Assembly: GCF_013240295.1 (NCBI RefSeq)
Contig: NZ_JABETK010000001.1
Coordinates: 62,001-126,000 of the forward strand
Origin: Neoaquamicrobium sediminum
GTDB lineage: Bacteria; Pseudomonadota; Alphaproteobacteria; Rhizobiales; Rhizobiaceae
Reading direction: 5' to 3'
Length of the DNA: 64,000 bases
Shown here: positions 1 through 8,733 of the stretch, piece after piece
Numbering within the stretch: the stretch's first letter is position 1
Layout of the letters: each line of letters opens with the position of its first letter
Program-made: the position numbers and the translations under genes
Notes under the pieces: model-generated
The model's input: the letters and a program-made list of their open reading frames with translations, nothing else
The model's database searches: none
What the model was told of the DNA's origin: nothing

Positions 1-1
1 A

Positions 2-367
2 GACCGCCCCTCGCCCGACGCTCTGCGCCGCTCGGCCCATGTGATGGAGGACGGGCTGTTCGAGCGCTGGCTGCGCACGGCGGCGGCAATCGTGCGCCCG
101 CGTGGGGGACTCTCGATCATCGCTCGCCCTGGTTCGCTACCGGAAATCCTGGCCGCGATGCAGGGACGGTTCGGCGCGGCGCAGATCTTGCCCATTCACC
201 CCCGCACGCACGAGCCTGCGATACGGATCCTGATTCGCGCCTTGCGAGGCTCGCGCGCGGGGCTGACGCTGATGCCGGCCCTGGCGATACACGAACCGAC
301 GGGTCGCCGCTTCTCGCAGCAAGCGGATGCGATCAACAACGGCCGGGCTACACTTTTCGGCGATTGA
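2..367 (+). CDS. tRNA1(Val) (adenine-N6)-methyltransferase-like protein, C-terminal part
   Basis: The reading frame is open to the left edge, so this is the 3' part of a gene that starts outside the window (121 codons visible). The visible part resembles the C-terminal half of TrmN6/COG4123 SAM-dependent methyltransferases, which modify adenine 37 of tRNA1(Val); it has the stretch around RPRGGLSIIARP followed by HPRTHEPAIRILIRA and LTLMPALAIHEP. The N-terminal SAM motif and the NPPY catalytic motif would lie upstream and cannot be checked. The downstream neighbour is an S49 protease gene in the same direction. Family assignment is by recognition only. Confidence 0.7.
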   Translation, partial: DRPSPDALRRSAHVMEDGLFERWLRTAAAIVRPRGGLSIIARPGSLPEILAAMQGRFGAAQILPIHPRTHEPAIRILIRALRGSRAGLTLMPALAIHEPTGRRFSQQADAINNGRATLFGD

Positions 368-446
368 GCCACAAAGGCGTGGCGCCCCATATTGCTTGCG
401 CGCCGCGAATGCCTACATCCACAATGAACAGTGGAGACCTGCCCCT

Positions 447-1302
447 TTGAGTCGACTTTTCAGCCGCCTTCTTCCCCGCTCCATGCGCTCCGGCGCCATC
501 ACCATTCCCGTCATTCGGCTGCACGGCGCTATCATGGCGGGCGGGAACCAGTTCCGGCCCTCCCTGTCGCTGGCCTCGACAGCGGGGCTGATCGAGAAGG
601 CTTTCGCGTTCAAGGAGGCGCCCGCAGTCGCAATCTCCATCAACTCTCCCGGCGGTTCGCCGGTGCAGTCGCGTCTGATCTTCCGGCGCATTCGCGACCT
701 TGCCGAGGAAAAGAATAAGCGCGTGATCGTCTTCGTCGAGGATGTGGCCGCCTCGGGTGGCTACATGATCGCTGTCGCCGGCGACGAGATCGTCGCGGAC
801 CCCTCCTCCATCGTCGGTTCCATCGGCGTTGTTTCGGCCGGTTTCGGCTTCCAGGAGATGATCAAGAAGATCGGAGTGGAACGCCGCGTCCACACCGCCG
901 GGCGCAACAAGTCGATCCTCGACCCGTTCAGCCCGGAGAGGAAGGAGGATGTGGAACGCCTGAAGGCGCTTCAGCTCGAAATCCATGACACCTTCATCGA
1001 CCTGGTCAAAGGGCGGCGCGGCGCCAGGCTCACGGACGATCCCGACCTCTTCACCGGCATGTTCTGGACCGAAAAGGGGGCTGGAGCTGGGCCTCGTCGA
1101 CGCGTTGGGCGACATGCGCTCGTTTCTCAAGCAGCGATACGGTGAGAAGACGCGGCTGCAGCTCGTATCGATGCCGCGCGGCCTGTTCGGGCGCAAGCTC
1201 GGCGTGTTCAGCTCCCAGGCGAACGGGATCGCGGCCTCGGCAGCAGATGGGCTTTTCGATGCGGCGGAAGAACGCGCCCTTTGGAGCCGCTTCGGCCTTT
1301 GA
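447..1302 (+). pseudogene. S49 family (SppA-type) serine protease, frameshifted
   Basis: Signal-peptide-peptidase-like S49 protease of about 285 residues, the short single-domain type. The Ser nucleophile lies in AASGGYM and the family pattern DPSSIVGSIGV follows; a Lys lies in the GRNKSILDPFSP stretch. The chosen start is TTG 447, with GGAG at 433-436; ATG 483 is the alternative. The frame breaks in the G run at 1076-1080: reading on gives an unrelated tail, while dropping one G restores WTEKGLELGLVDALGDM and a normal C-terminus ending at 1302. One extra G in a homopolymer is probably a sequencing error, so the gene may be intact. Confidence 0.85.
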
Positions 1303-1382
1303 CGATGCGAGAAAAGGCATTAGAATTAGGTCCGTACTGGCACCGTGACCCTTAGCATACCAATCCGGGAGGAGACCGGACA

Positions 1383-1568
1383 ATGCCCCAGCTTATTTTC
1401 TTCGCAGCGCTCGGCATCGTCGCTTATGTCGGCTACCGCTCCTTCATCCGCGAGGCAGAGCGCCTGACAGCGAAAGCGCGGCGCGCCGAGGCGGAGCAGC
1501 GCACGGGCTCGCAGGGCACGCTGGTGAAAGACCCCAAGACCGGCGAATACCACCTCCTGAAGGACTGA
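1383..1568 (+). CDS. Small conserved membrane-anchored protein
   Basis: A 61-residue protein with one N-terminal hydrophobic helix (residues 3-18, starting MPQLIFFAALGIVAYVGY) followed by a charged Arg/Glu/Lys-rich cytoplasmic segment and the ending KDPKTGEYHLLKD. A GGAGGAGA ribosome site lies directly upstream. It sits between the S49 protease and ispE, 10 bases ahead of ispE, so it is probably co-transcribed with it. Similar short proteins are found beside ispE in rhizobia. No function is known; it could be a membrane adaptor. It is a real gene on spacing, start signal and codon use. Confidence 0.7.
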   Translation: MPQLIFFAALGIVAYVGYRSFIREAERLTAKARRAEAEQRTGSQGTLVKDPKTGEYHLLKD

Positions 1569-1578
1569 ACGCCGGTCC

Positions 1579-2451
1579 ATGCCTGCAAAAATCGTCGAGC
1601 ACGCGCCGGCCAAGGTGAACCTTGCGCTGCATGTCACCGGCCGCCGGGATGACGGCTACCACCTGCTCGACACGCTCGTGGTGTTCACCGAGGTAGGCGA
1701 CACAGTGTCGGTCGCGGCGGCGGAACAAGACAGTTTTACCATCCAGGGTCCTTTCGCCGGTTTGCTCGACGACGAGGCCGACAACCTCGTGTTGAGGGCG
1801 CGGGACCTGCTGCGAAGCACGCACGGCGACCTGCCGCCGGTCGCGATCACGCTGGAAAAGAACCTGCCTGTCGCTTCCGGCATCGGCGGCGGCTCAAGCG
1901 ATGCAGCGGCGACACTGCGGGCACTGATGCGATTATGGGGCATCGAGCTTTCCGCGGATGCGCTGGCGGCAGCGGCTCTGCGGCTGGGTGCAGATTTGCC
2001 GATGTGTCTCTATGCACGGACGCTCGTAGCACGCGGGATCGGAGAGGAAATAGAGCCGGTCGAGGGCATTCCGCCGCTTCATATGATGCTGGCCAACCCC
2101 GGCGTAGCCGTACCGACCCCGGCGATATTCCGCGCGCTGGCCAGCCGCGAGAACCCGCCTTTACCACGGCTGGCCGGCGCGAAGGCGTTGTTCGACTGGC
2201 TGGCTGCGACGCGCAACGATCTGCAAGCGCCTGCCATAGCACTCGCGCCCGAGATCGGCGACGTGCTATCGGCGCTTTCCGCGAGCGGCGCAGCGCTGGC
2301 GCGCATGTCAGGCTCCGGGGCAACCTGTTTCGGCCTGTTCAACTCGCCCGCCGATGCAGAGGCCGCCGCATCCGCCATCGCCGCACGGTACCCCGCATGG
2401 TACGTCACGGCGACGCGAACGATCGAAAGGGCTCGAGCAGATGCCACTTGA
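1579..2451 (+). CDS. ispE: 4-diphosphocytidyl-2-C-methyl-D-erythritol kinase
   Basis: GHMP-family kinase of the MEP isoprenoid pathway; it phosphorylates the 2-hydroxyl of CDP-ME with ATP in the cytoplasm. The 290-residue length is normal. The N-terminus EHAPAKVNLALHVTGRRDDGYH is the IspE signature, the GHMP ATP-binding loop is PVASGIGGGSSDAAATLR (about residues 96-113), and a C-terminal glycine motif SGSGATCFGLF is present. The start ATG 1579 precedes MPAKIVEHAPAK. The 3' end overlaps the start of moaB by 11 bases, so the two genes are translationally linked, a common rhizobial arrangement. Confidence 0.95.
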   Translation: MPAKIVEHAPAKVNLALHVTGRRDDGYHLLDTLVVFTEVGDTVSVAAAEQDSFTIQGPFAGLLDDEADNLVLRARDLLRSTHGDLPPVAITLEKNLPVASGIGGGSSDAAATLRALMRLWGIELSADALAAAALRLGADLPMCLYARTLVARGIGEEIEPVEGIPPLHMMLANPGVAVPTPAIFRALASRENPPLPRLAGAKALFDWLAATRNDLQAPAIALAPEIGDVLSALSASGAALARMSGSGATCFGLFNSPADAEAAASAIAARYPAWYVTATRTIERARADAT

Positions 2452-2992
2452 CGAGAACAGACCCTTCCTGCCTGTCGGTATTGCCGTGCTGACCGTCTCC
2501 GACACGCGGACGCCGGAGGACGACAAGTCCGGGCAGACGCTTGCCGAGCGGATCGGGGCGGCCGGTCACCGGCTCGCCGCACGCGACATCGTGAAGGACG
2601 ACGTCGAGTCGATCCGCTCCGTCGTACGTGGCTGGGCGAAGGACGATGCCGTCGACGTGATCATCACCACAGGCGGCACCGGCTTCACCGGCCGCGACGT
2701 GACGCCGGAAGCGCTGGAGCCCATTTTCGAGAAGCGCATGGACGGCTTCTCGGAAGTCTTCCACCGGATTTCCTACGACAAGATCGGCACGTCCACGATC
2801 CAGTCGCGGGCGACTGGCGGAGTGGTCGACGCCACGTTCGTCTTCGTGCTGCCCGGCTCGCCGGGAGCTTGCCGTGACGCGTGGGATCATATCCTGAAGG
2901 TGCAGCTCGACTACCGTCATATGCCTTGCAACTTCGTTGAGATCATGCCCCGGCTGGACGAGCATCTGAAGCGCGGCGGAACACAACTCTGA
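2441..2992 (+). CDS. moaB: Molybdenum cofactor biosynthesis protein B
   Basis: MoaB/MogA-fold protein of 183 residues that acts in molybdopterin adenylylation or an equivalent step of Moco synthesis. It has the family start GIAVLTVSDTR, the nucleotide-binding motif TTGGTGFTGRDVTPEAL, and the late motif VFVLPGSPGACRDAWDHIL. I chose ATG 2441, which gives MPLDENRPF and lies inside the end of ispE; longer in-frame extensions upstream only read ispE DNA. The downstream gene starts after a 71-base gap. The assignment is secure at family level. Confidence 0.93.
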   Translation: MPLDENRPFLPVGIAVLTVSDTRTPEDDKSGQTLAERIGAAGHRLAARDIVKDDVESIRSVVRGWAKDDAVDVIITTGGTGFTGRDVTPEALEPIFEKRMDGFSEVFHRISYDKIGTSTIQSRATGGVVDATFVFVLPGSPGACRDAWDHILKVQLDYRHMPCNFVEIMPRLDEHLKRGGTQL

Positions 2993-3063
2993 AACTTTTA
3001 TCGCGTGCCTCTCGTAACTCATCGGGACCGCTTCGACGGTTAACGTGAAAAAGGGAGTTTCAG

Positions 3064-3486
3064 ATGTTCAGGATACCAACCATTGCCGCCGCTGTTGCCA
3101 TTGCCGTATCGAGCACGAGCGTCGCGCTTGCGGACCATCTCAACATCGACGTTGACGGCGCGAAGATCGAAAACGGCGCGATCGTCTTCCCTTCGGTACT
3201 CATCGACAAGGACGGATACGTCGTTATCCATGCAGTTCAGAACGGTGAAGCCGTCATTCCGGCTTCCATCGGCCATACGGCCGTGATGGCCGGCACGACC
3301 GAGAACGTATCGGTAGAGGTCGAGGGTGGCGCGATGGATGGCACCGACTACGTTGCCATGATCCACTACGAGACGAATGGCAACGGTACGTATGATTTCG
3401 GCGAGGGATCGACCGACGTCGACACGCCGGGAATGCGTCCGGACAATACTGCCTACGCGCTGCCTTTCAGCGTCGGCGCCATGTAA
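3064..3486 (+). CDS. Secreted protein with a DUF7282-like beta domain
   Basis: 140-residue exported protein. Residues 1-23 form a Sec signal peptide ending VALAD, with a likely cut after ALA. The mature part has the pattern DKDGYVVIHAVQNGEAV, then SIGHTAVMAG and ENVSVEVEGGAMDGTDYVAMIHYETNGNGTYDFGEG, which is like DUF7282-type domains of periplasmic or surface proteins. The Asp/Gly/Asn-rich DTNGNGTYDFGEG-like turn could bind calcium. It stands alone, with GGGAG seven bases upstream of ATG 3064, and converges on the glycosyltransferase gene. Function unknown. Confidence 0.75.
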   Translation: MFRIPTIAAAVAIAVSSTSVALADHLNIDVDGAKIENGAIVFPSVLIDKDGYVVIHAVQNGEAVIPASIGHTAVMAGTTENVSVEVEGGAMDGTDYVAMIHYETNGNGTYDFGEGSTDVDTPGMRPDNTAYALPFSVGAM

Positions 3487-3493
3487 TCGGCAA

Positions 3494-4021
3494 TCAGGTC
3501 GCTGCCCGGTCGCAAGCAGGCGCGGCCGGGCTCGCAACCACGATTTCGGCAGGCAACCGCCGCGCGGCGACCGCGCGCGCGATCGCCGACCCATCCGTTC
3601 GCGCGAGCGACAGTGCCTGGCGCCTGGTTATCATCAGACCGTCCGCCAGCGGTCGACGCCCCGAAAATATGCGCGCGAGGAACGGCTGCCTCGACTGGCG
3701 CGCGCGCGTGAAGCGGGCCGCGCCGGCGGCCACTTCCGCGTGGCTGAGAACGGCGTCCATCCATCCTTCAAGCAGCCGCGCGCCCGGCTCGAGAATCAGT
3801 ATCCATTCGCTGCGCGCCTGCCTGATGCCGGACAGCGCATCGGCACCGGCCAGATAGCTGCAACCGGCATGTTCAGCGACGGTGTGGGTGCGGTCCGACG
3901 AGCCGCCGTCACAGACGATCACCTCGCGCACCACGCCTTCGACGGCCCCGCCAACGAGCGAGGCGAGCGTGCGCGCCAACGCATCTTCATGGTTACGCGT
4001 CTCGATCAAGACGGACAGCAT
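3494..4021 (-). CDS. Family 2-type glycosyltransferase-like protein
   Basis: 175-residue protein that begins with the GT-A nucleotide-sugar fold: MLSVLIETRNHEDAL, then VREVIVCDGGSSDRT (the DGGSxD motif binds the nucleotide) and WILILEPGARL in place of the usual DxD region. The start is taken at ATG 4021, where the GT-A strand begins; the frame extends further upstream but that extension has no family resemblance. The protein is much shorter than typical GT2 enzymes (about 250-350 residues) and the DxD motif is not evident, so activity is uncertain. It converges on the secreted protein gene with 7 bases between the stops. Confidence 0.75.
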   Translation of the reverse strand: MLSVLIETRNHEDALARTLASLVGGAVEGVVREVIVCDGGSSDRTHTVAEHAGCSYLAGADALSGIRQARSEWILILEPGARLLEGWMDAVLSHAEVAAGAARFTRARQSRQPFLARIFSGRRPLADGLMITRRQALSLARTDGSAIARAVAARRLPAEIVVASPAAPACDRAAT

Positions 4022-4156
4022 TCGACCGGAATAGCTGAAAGCGCCGGCTAAAGCCAGTGCTGCACTGCAGCAGAAAAAGTTCTTGCTTTGTTCTGCGCCC
4101 GGAAATAGGAATAGTTTCATCACGGACAGGCGAGTCGTTCGCCAACGGAGCCAGAC

Positions 4157-5311
4157 ATGGAACCGATCAGACAAGCGGATATGGCAGCCTTTGCTGGCGG
4201 CGGCGCGGCCGCGGCGAACGCGCTGGTCGACGATAGCGGGCTCCGCGTCGGCTTCGACAGGCGGCGCGGCCGCGCGGCCGGCGTCAATCCTTCCGGCCGC
4301 TACGAGCCGCTGACGCGGCATGTCTTCGACGACGGGTGGAACAGCCTCGAGGAATTGCCTCCGTTCAAGACCGAAGTTCAGGTCGAGAAGCCACGCAACA
4401 TCATCACCCGCAACACGTCGCCGGACATCTCATTCGACCGTTCGATCAATCCCTATCGCGGCTGCGAGCATGGCTGTGTCTATTGCTTCGCGCGGCCGAC
4501 CCACGCTTTCATGGGATTGTCGCCGGGGCTGGACTTCGAGGCGAAGCTGTTTGCCAAGCCGGACGCTGCCCGGTTGCTGGAGCGGGAACTGGCGAAACCC
4601 GGCTATGAGCCCCGAACGATTGCGATCGGCACCAACACCGATCCCTACCAGCCGATCGAAAAACAGTGGCGCATCATGCGCGAAATTCTCGAAGTGCTGG
4701 AGGCGCATAACCACCCTGTCGGCATCGTCACCAAGTCGGCATTGGTGACACGCGACGCCGACATTCTCGGACGCATGGCCGAGAAGGGGCTGGCCAAGGT
4801 GGCGCTTTCGATCACCACGCTCGACCGCAAGCTGGCACGGATGATGGAGCCGCGCGCGGCCACGCCACCGAAGCGGCTGGAGGCTCTGCGCACGCTGGCG
4901 GATGCGGGGGTGCCGGTCTCGGTGATGATCGGCCCTGTGATCCCGGCGCTGAACGATCAGGAGATCGAGCGCATTCTTGACTCCGCCGAGGCAGCCGGTG
5001 CCCGCGAGGCCGGCTACATCATCCTGCGGCTGCCTCTAGAGGTCGCGCCGATCTTCAAGGACTGGCTGCTGCGGCATTATCCCGACCGCTATCGCCACGT
5101 GATCTCGCTGATACGCTCGATGCGCGGCGGCAAGGATTACGACGCCGAGTGGGGCAAGCGCATGAAGGGGGCCGGCCCCTATGCATGGCAGATCGGACGG
5201 CGCTTCGAAATCGCGGCGAAGCGGCTGGAACTCAATGTTGAGAAGAGGCGGCTGCGAACCGATCTGTTCAAGCCGCCGGCCCAGGCGGGCGAGCAGTTGA
5301 TGCTGCTCTAG
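4157..5311 (+). CDS. PA0069-family radical SAM protein
   Basis: 384-residue radical SAM protein of the PA0069/spore-photolyase-like group. The [4Fe-4S] cluster motif is CEHGCVYC at about residues 104-111, a CxxxCxxC, directly after SINPYRG. Further family features are [25 protein letters not shown] and [16 protein letters not shown]. The N-terminal 60 residues (Ala/Gly-rich, then [14 protein letters not shown]) match the usual leader of this group. A 12-bp perfect hairpin follows the stop. The substrate of this widespread family is not established; no photolyase function should be assumed. Start ATG 4157 is the first in a long frame and is preceded by CGGAG. Confidence 0.9.
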   Translation: MEPIRQADMAAFAGGGAAAANALVDDSGLRVGFDRRRGRAAGVNPSGRYEPLTRHVFDDGWNSLEELPPFKTEVQVEKPRNIITRNTSPDISFDRSINPYRGCEHGCVYCFARPTHAFMGLSPGLDFEAKLFAKPDAARLLERELAKPGYEPRTIAIGTNTDPYQPIEKQWRIMREILEVLEAHNHPVGIVTKSALVTRDADILGRMAEKGLAKVALSITTLDRKLARMMEPRAATPPKRLEALRTLADAGVPVSVMIGPVIPALNDQEIERILDSAEAAGAREAGYIILRLPLEVAPIFKDWLLRHYPDRYRHVISLIRSMRGGKDYDAEWGKRMKGAGPYAWQIGRRFEIAAKRLELNVEKRRLRTDLFKPPAQAGEQLMLL

Positions 5312-5323
5312 TAATCATAGGCA

Positions 5324-5352
5324 GCGCGGGCGACGTCCTGCGTCGCCCGCGC
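5324..5352. terminator. Perfect 12-bp hairpin after the radical SAM gene
   Basis: Arms 5324-5335 and 5341-5352 are exact inverted copies (GCGCGGGCGACG and its complement) with a 5-base loop, starting 13 bases after the stop at 5311. There is no T run after it, so it may be a weak or Rho-assisted terminator or a 3' stabilising structure. Confidence 0.55.
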
Positions 5353-5398
5353 CAGCGAATTCCGTCCGGCCTGCCCCGTCCCCTGGCACCCGACGGAG

Positions 5399-5429
5399 CC
5401 TTCCCGCCCCGCCCCATCCGGCGGGAAGG
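5399..5429. repeat. Perfect 10-bp inverted repeat upstream of rnhB
   Basis: Arms 5399-5408 (CCTTCCCGCC) and 5420-5429 are exact complements around an 11-base loop. It lies between the radical SAM gene and rnhB in a stretch with two other perfect inverted repeats. No function is evident. Confidence 0.5.
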
Positions 5430-5544
5430 ACTGGAGAACCGGAGCCCCGCGAGCATCGCCGCAACATGCCTCGCCCGCGCTCCGGTTCTCCGCTTTTCTT
5501 TTGCCCGACGACAAGTGGATACGCTCGCTGTGGGATGGTTCGCT

Positions 5545-5574
5545 GCTTGCACCGGGGCCTCAGCCGGTGCAAGC
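5545..5574. repeat. Perfect 11-bp inverted repeat just before rnhB
   Basis: Arms 5545-5555 (GCTTGCACCGG) and 5564-5574 are exact complements with an 8-base loop, ending 11 bases before the chosen rnhB start. It could form an mRNA hairpin close to the ribosome site if transcription begins upstream of it. Confidence 0.5.
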
Positions 5575-5585
5575 ATCGACAGGCT

Positions 5586-6236
5586 ATGCCACGACCACAG
5601 CCCGATTCTCCGCTTCTTTTCGACCTGCCCGTGCGACCCGATTTCTCGCTGGAGAGGGAGGCCCTGCGCGATAGCCGCTGGCCCGTGGCCGGCACCGACG
5701 AGGCAGGCCGGGGGCCTCTCGCAGGCCCGGTGGTTGCGGCCGCCGTCGTCCTCGATCCTGAGAACATTCCGGATGGGCTGGACGATTCGAAGCGGATGGA
5801 TGCAGCAGCACGCGAAGGCGTGTTCACCGAAATTCTCACGCGCGCAAGGGCGGTTTCGTTTTCGGCCGTATGCGCGGGTTCCATCGACAGCGGCGATATC
5901 CGCAAGGCAAGCCTGGAAGCCATGCGCCGGTCAGTGGCCACGCTTACTGTGAAGCCGTTGCTGGTGCTTGCGGACGGCCGGGACGTTCCACCCGGGCTCC
6001 CCTGTCTCGGCCGCGCGGTCGTCAAGGGTGACCAGCGATCGCAATCGATCGCCGCAGCCTCCATCGTCGCCAAGGTCATGCGCGACCGGATGATGGCGCG
6101 CGCAGGAGCCTGTGACGTGCGCTACGGTTTCGAGCTCCATATGGGCTACGCGACGGTCCGCCATCGCACCGCGATCCTGGAACACGGGCCGGTAACACGC
6201 CTCCACAGGCTCTCCTTCGCGCCGTTCCGCACATAA
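5586..6236 (+). CDS. rnhB: Ribonuclease HII
   Basis: Type 2 RNase H that cuts the RNA strand of RNA-DNA hybrids and removes misincorporated ribonucleotides. The catalytic motif [19 protein letters not shown], the LDDSKRM motif and the C-terminal [20 protein letters not shown] are all present. The start is set at ATG 5586 ([20 protein letters not shown], 216 residues). An in-frame ATG at 5466 would add 40 residues, but the added part begins with an imperfect copy of the same N-terminus and crosses an inverted repeat, so it is less likely. A bidirectional terminator lies between this gene and the converging atp operon. Confidence 0.93.
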   Translation: MPRPQPDSPLLFDLPVRPDFSLEREALRDSRWPVAGTDEAGRGPLAGPVVAAAVVLDPENIPDGLDDSKRMDAAAREGVFTEILTRARAVSFSAVCAGSIDSGDIRKASLEAMRRSVATLTVKPLLVLADGRDVPPGLPCLGRAVVKGDQRSQSIAAASIVAKVMRDRMMARAGACDVRYGFELHMGYATVRHRTAILEHGPVTRLHRLSFAPFRT

Positions 6237-6269
6237 AGAGCAGTCGCCCAGAAAACCTGTTTGCCGTCA

Positions 6270-6447
6270 TGCGTCCTTCGAAGCTCGCTTTGCTCGCAGC
6301 TCAGCATGAGGACGGTTGTGCACCGCTCGGCGATGTTTGCGGCTTGAGGGGCGCTTCTTTGACGTTCATCGAGCCGCCCGTGGGAGAGTTCGATCAACCT
6401 ACCTCCCTCATCCTGAGCTGCGAGCAAAGCGAGCTTCTAAGGACGCA
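6270..6447. repeat. Pair of inverted 42-bp intergenic repeats
   Basis: 6270-6311 and 6406-6447 are inverted copies of a 42-bp sequence matching at 40 of 42 positions, separated by 94 bases. The unit (GTCCTTCGAAGCTCGCTTTG... ending CAGGATGAGG on one strand) belongs to a short palindromic element I recognise as very common between genes in rhizobia and relatives. The pair lies between converging rnhB and atpF and could fold into a long cruciform or hairpin. Confidence 0.75.
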
Positions 6448-6455
6448 CCATAACA

Positions 6456-6479
6456 AAAGGCCGCCCGGAGGCGGCCTTT
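6456..6479. terminator. Bidirectional intrinsic terminator between rnhB and the atp operon
   Basis: Perfect 10-bp stem (arms 6456-6465 and 6470-6479, GC core GGCCGCC, loop CGGA) flanked by A's on one side and T's on the other, so it works in both directions. It lies 25 bases after the atpF stop on the minus strand and also serves rnhB on the plus strand. Confidence 0.85.
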
Positions 6480-6504
6480 AAAATGTTCGAACCGGTAGAA
6501 AAGA

Positions 6505-6984
6505 TCAGTTCAGCTTCGCCTTGACGTCGTCGAGCGTCGACTTGAAAAGCGCGGCGTCAGCACGTGCATCGACCTTGTCCGCGAGCAGCTTGCCGGCAGC
6601 CTCGATGGCGATATCCACCGCGCTGCTGCGCACCTCGTTGACTGCGTCACGCTCGGCCTGAGCGATCTTCTGCTCCGCGAGCGCCGTACGCCGCACGACA
6701 TAGTCTTCGGTTTTCTGCTTGGCTTCAGAAACCAGAAGCTCGGCCTCGCGCTTGGCGGCGGCGACGATATCGCCCGCTTCCTGCTCGGCTTCCTTGCGCT
6801 TGCGCTGGTATTCGGCCAGCAGTTGCTGGGCCTCCTCGCGCAGGCGACGCGCTTCCTCAAGGTCGTTGCGAATACGCTCGGCGCGCGCGTCGAGCGACTT
6901 CGAGATCATCCCCGGTATGCGCAGATAAGCCATAAGCGCGAGGAAGATAAGCAGAGCGGCTGTGGCCCAGAATGTAGCATCCAT
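6505..6984 (-). CDS. atpF: F0F1 ATP synthase subunit b
   Basis: 159-residue peripheral stalk subunit of the F0 sector. Residues 3-20 (ATFWATAALLIFLALMAYL) are the single membrane helix; the rest is a long charged coiled coil with EEARRLREEAQQLLAEYQRKRKEAEQE-type heptads that reaches F1. Start ATG 6984 is chosen because it places the membrane helix at the N-terminus, as in the family; upstream codons only read intergenic DNA. Last gene of the atpI-atpB-atpE-b'-b operon, four bases after b'. The F1 genes are not in this window, as expected for alphaproteobacteria, where F0 and F1 are separate. Confidence 0.93.
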   Translation of the reverse strand: MDATFWATAALLIFLALMAYLRIPGMISKSLDARAERIRNDLEEARRLREEAQQLLAEYQRKRKEAEQEAGDIVAAAKREAELLVSEAKQKTEDYVVRRTALAEQKIAQAERDAVNEVRSSAVDIAIEAAGKLLADKVDARADAALFKSTLDDVKAKLN

Positions 6985-6988
6985 GGTC

Positions 6989-7570
6989 CTACCTCCTCGA
7001 AGCCTTGACCGCGGATGAAACCGCAGCCTTGTCGATCGTGGTGCCGACAAGCTCCTTGACGATCAGGCCGGTGGTTTCCTCGGCGATCTGGCCGACGTCC
7101 CGCATGGCGGCGTCCTTGATCAGCGCGATGCGTGCCTCGGCTTCCGAAAGCTTGGAATCCAGCGCTGCTTCAACCTGCCTGCGTTCCGCCTCGGCTTCCG
7201 CCTTGGCACCCTCGCGGGCTTCCTGGCCAATCGCATTCGCCTTGGACTTGGCGTCGGCAAGCTCCTGCTCGTAGGCAGCAAGGGCAGCGTCCGCCTCTTC
7301 CTTCAACTTGGCGGCCTGGTCGAGATCCTGCGCGATGCGATCGCTGCGCACCTCGAGGATGCCGCCGATGCGCGGCAGAACCACCTTCTGCAGGAACAGG
7401 TAGAACAGGCCGAAGGTAATCGCCAGCCAGAGAAGCTGCGACGGATATGTGGAAGAATCGAATGGCGGGAACGAACCGCCGCCAGCGCCGTGGTCGACGC
7501 CAACTTCGGATTGCGTCTCGCCGTGCGCTTCCGTTTCCGATTCCTGCGCGAATGCAGGCGCCACGAACAT
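6989..7570 (-). CDS. atpG: F0F1 ATP synthase subunit b'
   Basis: 193-residue b' subunit, the divergent copy of b found in alphaproteobacteria and photosynthetic bacteria; b and b' form the heterodimeric stator stalk. An N-terminal segment with MFVAPAFAQ and an acidic stretch precedes the membrane helix [19 protein letters not shown] (about residues 46-64), followed by [20 protein letters not shown] and a long coiled coil. Alphaproteobacterial b' proteins share this N-terminal extension. The gene lies between atpE and atpF in one operon. The symbol atpG follows rhizobial usage (also called atpF' or atpX). Confidence 0.9.
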   Translation of the reverse strand: MFVAPAFAQESETEAHGETQSEVGVDHGAGGGSFPPFDSSTYPSQLLWLAITFGLFYLFLQKVVLPRIGGILEVRSDRIAQDLDQAAKLKEEADAALAAYEQELADAKSKANAIGQEAREGAKAEAEAERRQVEAALDSKLSEAEARIALIKDAAMRDVGQIAEETTGLIVKELVGTTIDKAAVSSAVKASRR

Positions 7571-7633
7571 GGGCTACCCCTGTCTAGAGAGTGGCCGGCC
7601 GCACAAGGCGGCCGACAATATACGGCTTCAGTC

Positions 7634-7861
7634 TTAGACTGCGAACAGCAGCAGCAGCGCGACCAGCAGCGAGAAGATGCCGAGCGCTTCCGTCACCGCG
7701 AAGCCGAAGATCAGGCGGCCGAACTGGCCGTCAGCAGCCGAAGGATTGCGCAGGGCGCCGGCGAGGTAGTTGCCGAAGATGTGGCCGAGACCAATGCCCG
7801 CGCCGCCCATGCCAAGGCAGGCAATACCGGCGCCGATGAACTTTGCTGCTTCCGCTTCCAT
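7634..7861 (-). CDS. atpE: F0F1 ATP synthase subunit c
   Basis: 75-residue proteolipid that forms the rotor ring. Two membrane helices are clear: [22 protein letters not shown] and [26 protein letters not shown], joined by the polar loop RNPSAADGQ. The proton-binding carboxylate is Glu58 in AVTEALGIF, as in most alphaproteobacteria. The length is standard. It lies between atpB and the b' gene, with AGGAG upstream of ATG 7861. Confidence 0.96.
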   Translation of the reverse strand: MEAEAAKFIGAGIACLGMGGAGIGLGHIFGNYLAGALRNPSAADGQFGRLIFGFAVTEALGIFSLLVALLLLFAV

Positions 7862-7935
7862 GGTAGAACTCCTTCAATGGAACTTTGAGATTGATGCGGT
7901 TTCGAAGTTGGCGGGAGAGCCCGCCGGTGAACGGG

Positions 7936-8685
7936 TCAGTGCGACGGGTGTAGCGCGTCGTTGAGATACATGCAGGTCAGCACTGCGAAAACGTAGGCCT
8001 GCAGGAACGACACCAGAAACTCGAGGCCGGTCAGCGCAATGGTCATGAGCAGCGGCAGAATTGCGCCGCCTATGCCAAGCGCGCCCAGCGAACCCAGCGA
8101 GACGACGAAGCCGGCGAAAACCTTGAGCGTGATGTGACCAGCCAGCATGTTGGCGAAAAGACGCACCGAAAGGCTGATCGGACGCGACAGGAACGAGATC
8201 ACCTCGATCAGCACCACCAGCGGAACAAGAATGGCCGGAACACCTTCGGGCACAAAGAGCCCGAGGAACTTGAGGCCGTGCTTCCAGAAGCCGTAGATGA
8301 CCACGGTGCCCATCACCAGCATCGACAGGGCGAAGGTGACGATGATGTGGCTGGTGACGGTAAAGAAGTAGGGGAACATGCCCAGCAGGTTTGCCACCAG
8401 CACGAACATGAACAGCGAAAACACCAGCGGGAAGAACTTCATGCCGTGGGTACCGGCAGCGTCGCGCAGCATGTTGGCGACAAATTCGTAGGACATCTCC
8501 GAAACCGACTGCAGACGGCTGGGAACCAGACCGCGGCTGGAGGTCGTCAGATAAAGAAACGCGCCTGCGGTCGCCACGGTGGCGACCATGAACAGCGACG
8601 AGTTGGTGAACGAGAAATCGAGCCCACCGATTTCGATCGGAATCAGTTTCGAGATCTGAAACTGGTGAATTGGATCGTTGGCCAA
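7936..8685 (-). CDS. atpB: F0F1 ATP synthase subunit a
   Basis: 249-residue membrane subunit that forms the proton half-channels beside the c ring. The conserved Arg of the family lies in [19 protein letters not shown] (helix 4 region), and the last helices contain [24 protein letters not shown]. The N-terminus [18 protein letters not shown] is the usual alphaproteobacterial start. Several hydrophobic segments are visible, consistent with five to six membrane helices. It is followed by atpE in the same direction and preceded by atpI. Confidence 0.95.
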   Translation of the reverse strand: MANDPIHQFQISKLIPIEIGGLDFSFTNSSLFMVATVATAGAFLYLTTSSRGLVPSRLQSVSEMSYEFVANMLRDAAGTHGMKFFPLVFSLFMFVLVANLLGMFPYFFTVTSHIIVTFALSMLVMGTVVIYGFWKHGLKFLGLFVPEGVPAILVPLVVLIEVISFLSRPISLSVRLFANMLAGHITLKVFAGFVVSLGSLGALGIGGAILPLLMTIALTGLEFLVSFLQAYVFAVLTCMYLNDALHPSH

Positions 8686-8733
8686 CCTGGACCCCCTCGA
8701 TGCGTCACGCGCGCCACGCGGCGCAATTCAATC

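Noticed and set aside
5466..5585. N-terminal extension of rnhB from ATG 5466
   Set aside because: Adds an imperfect copy of the normal N-terminus and crosses an inverted repeat; ATG 5586 gives the usual length.
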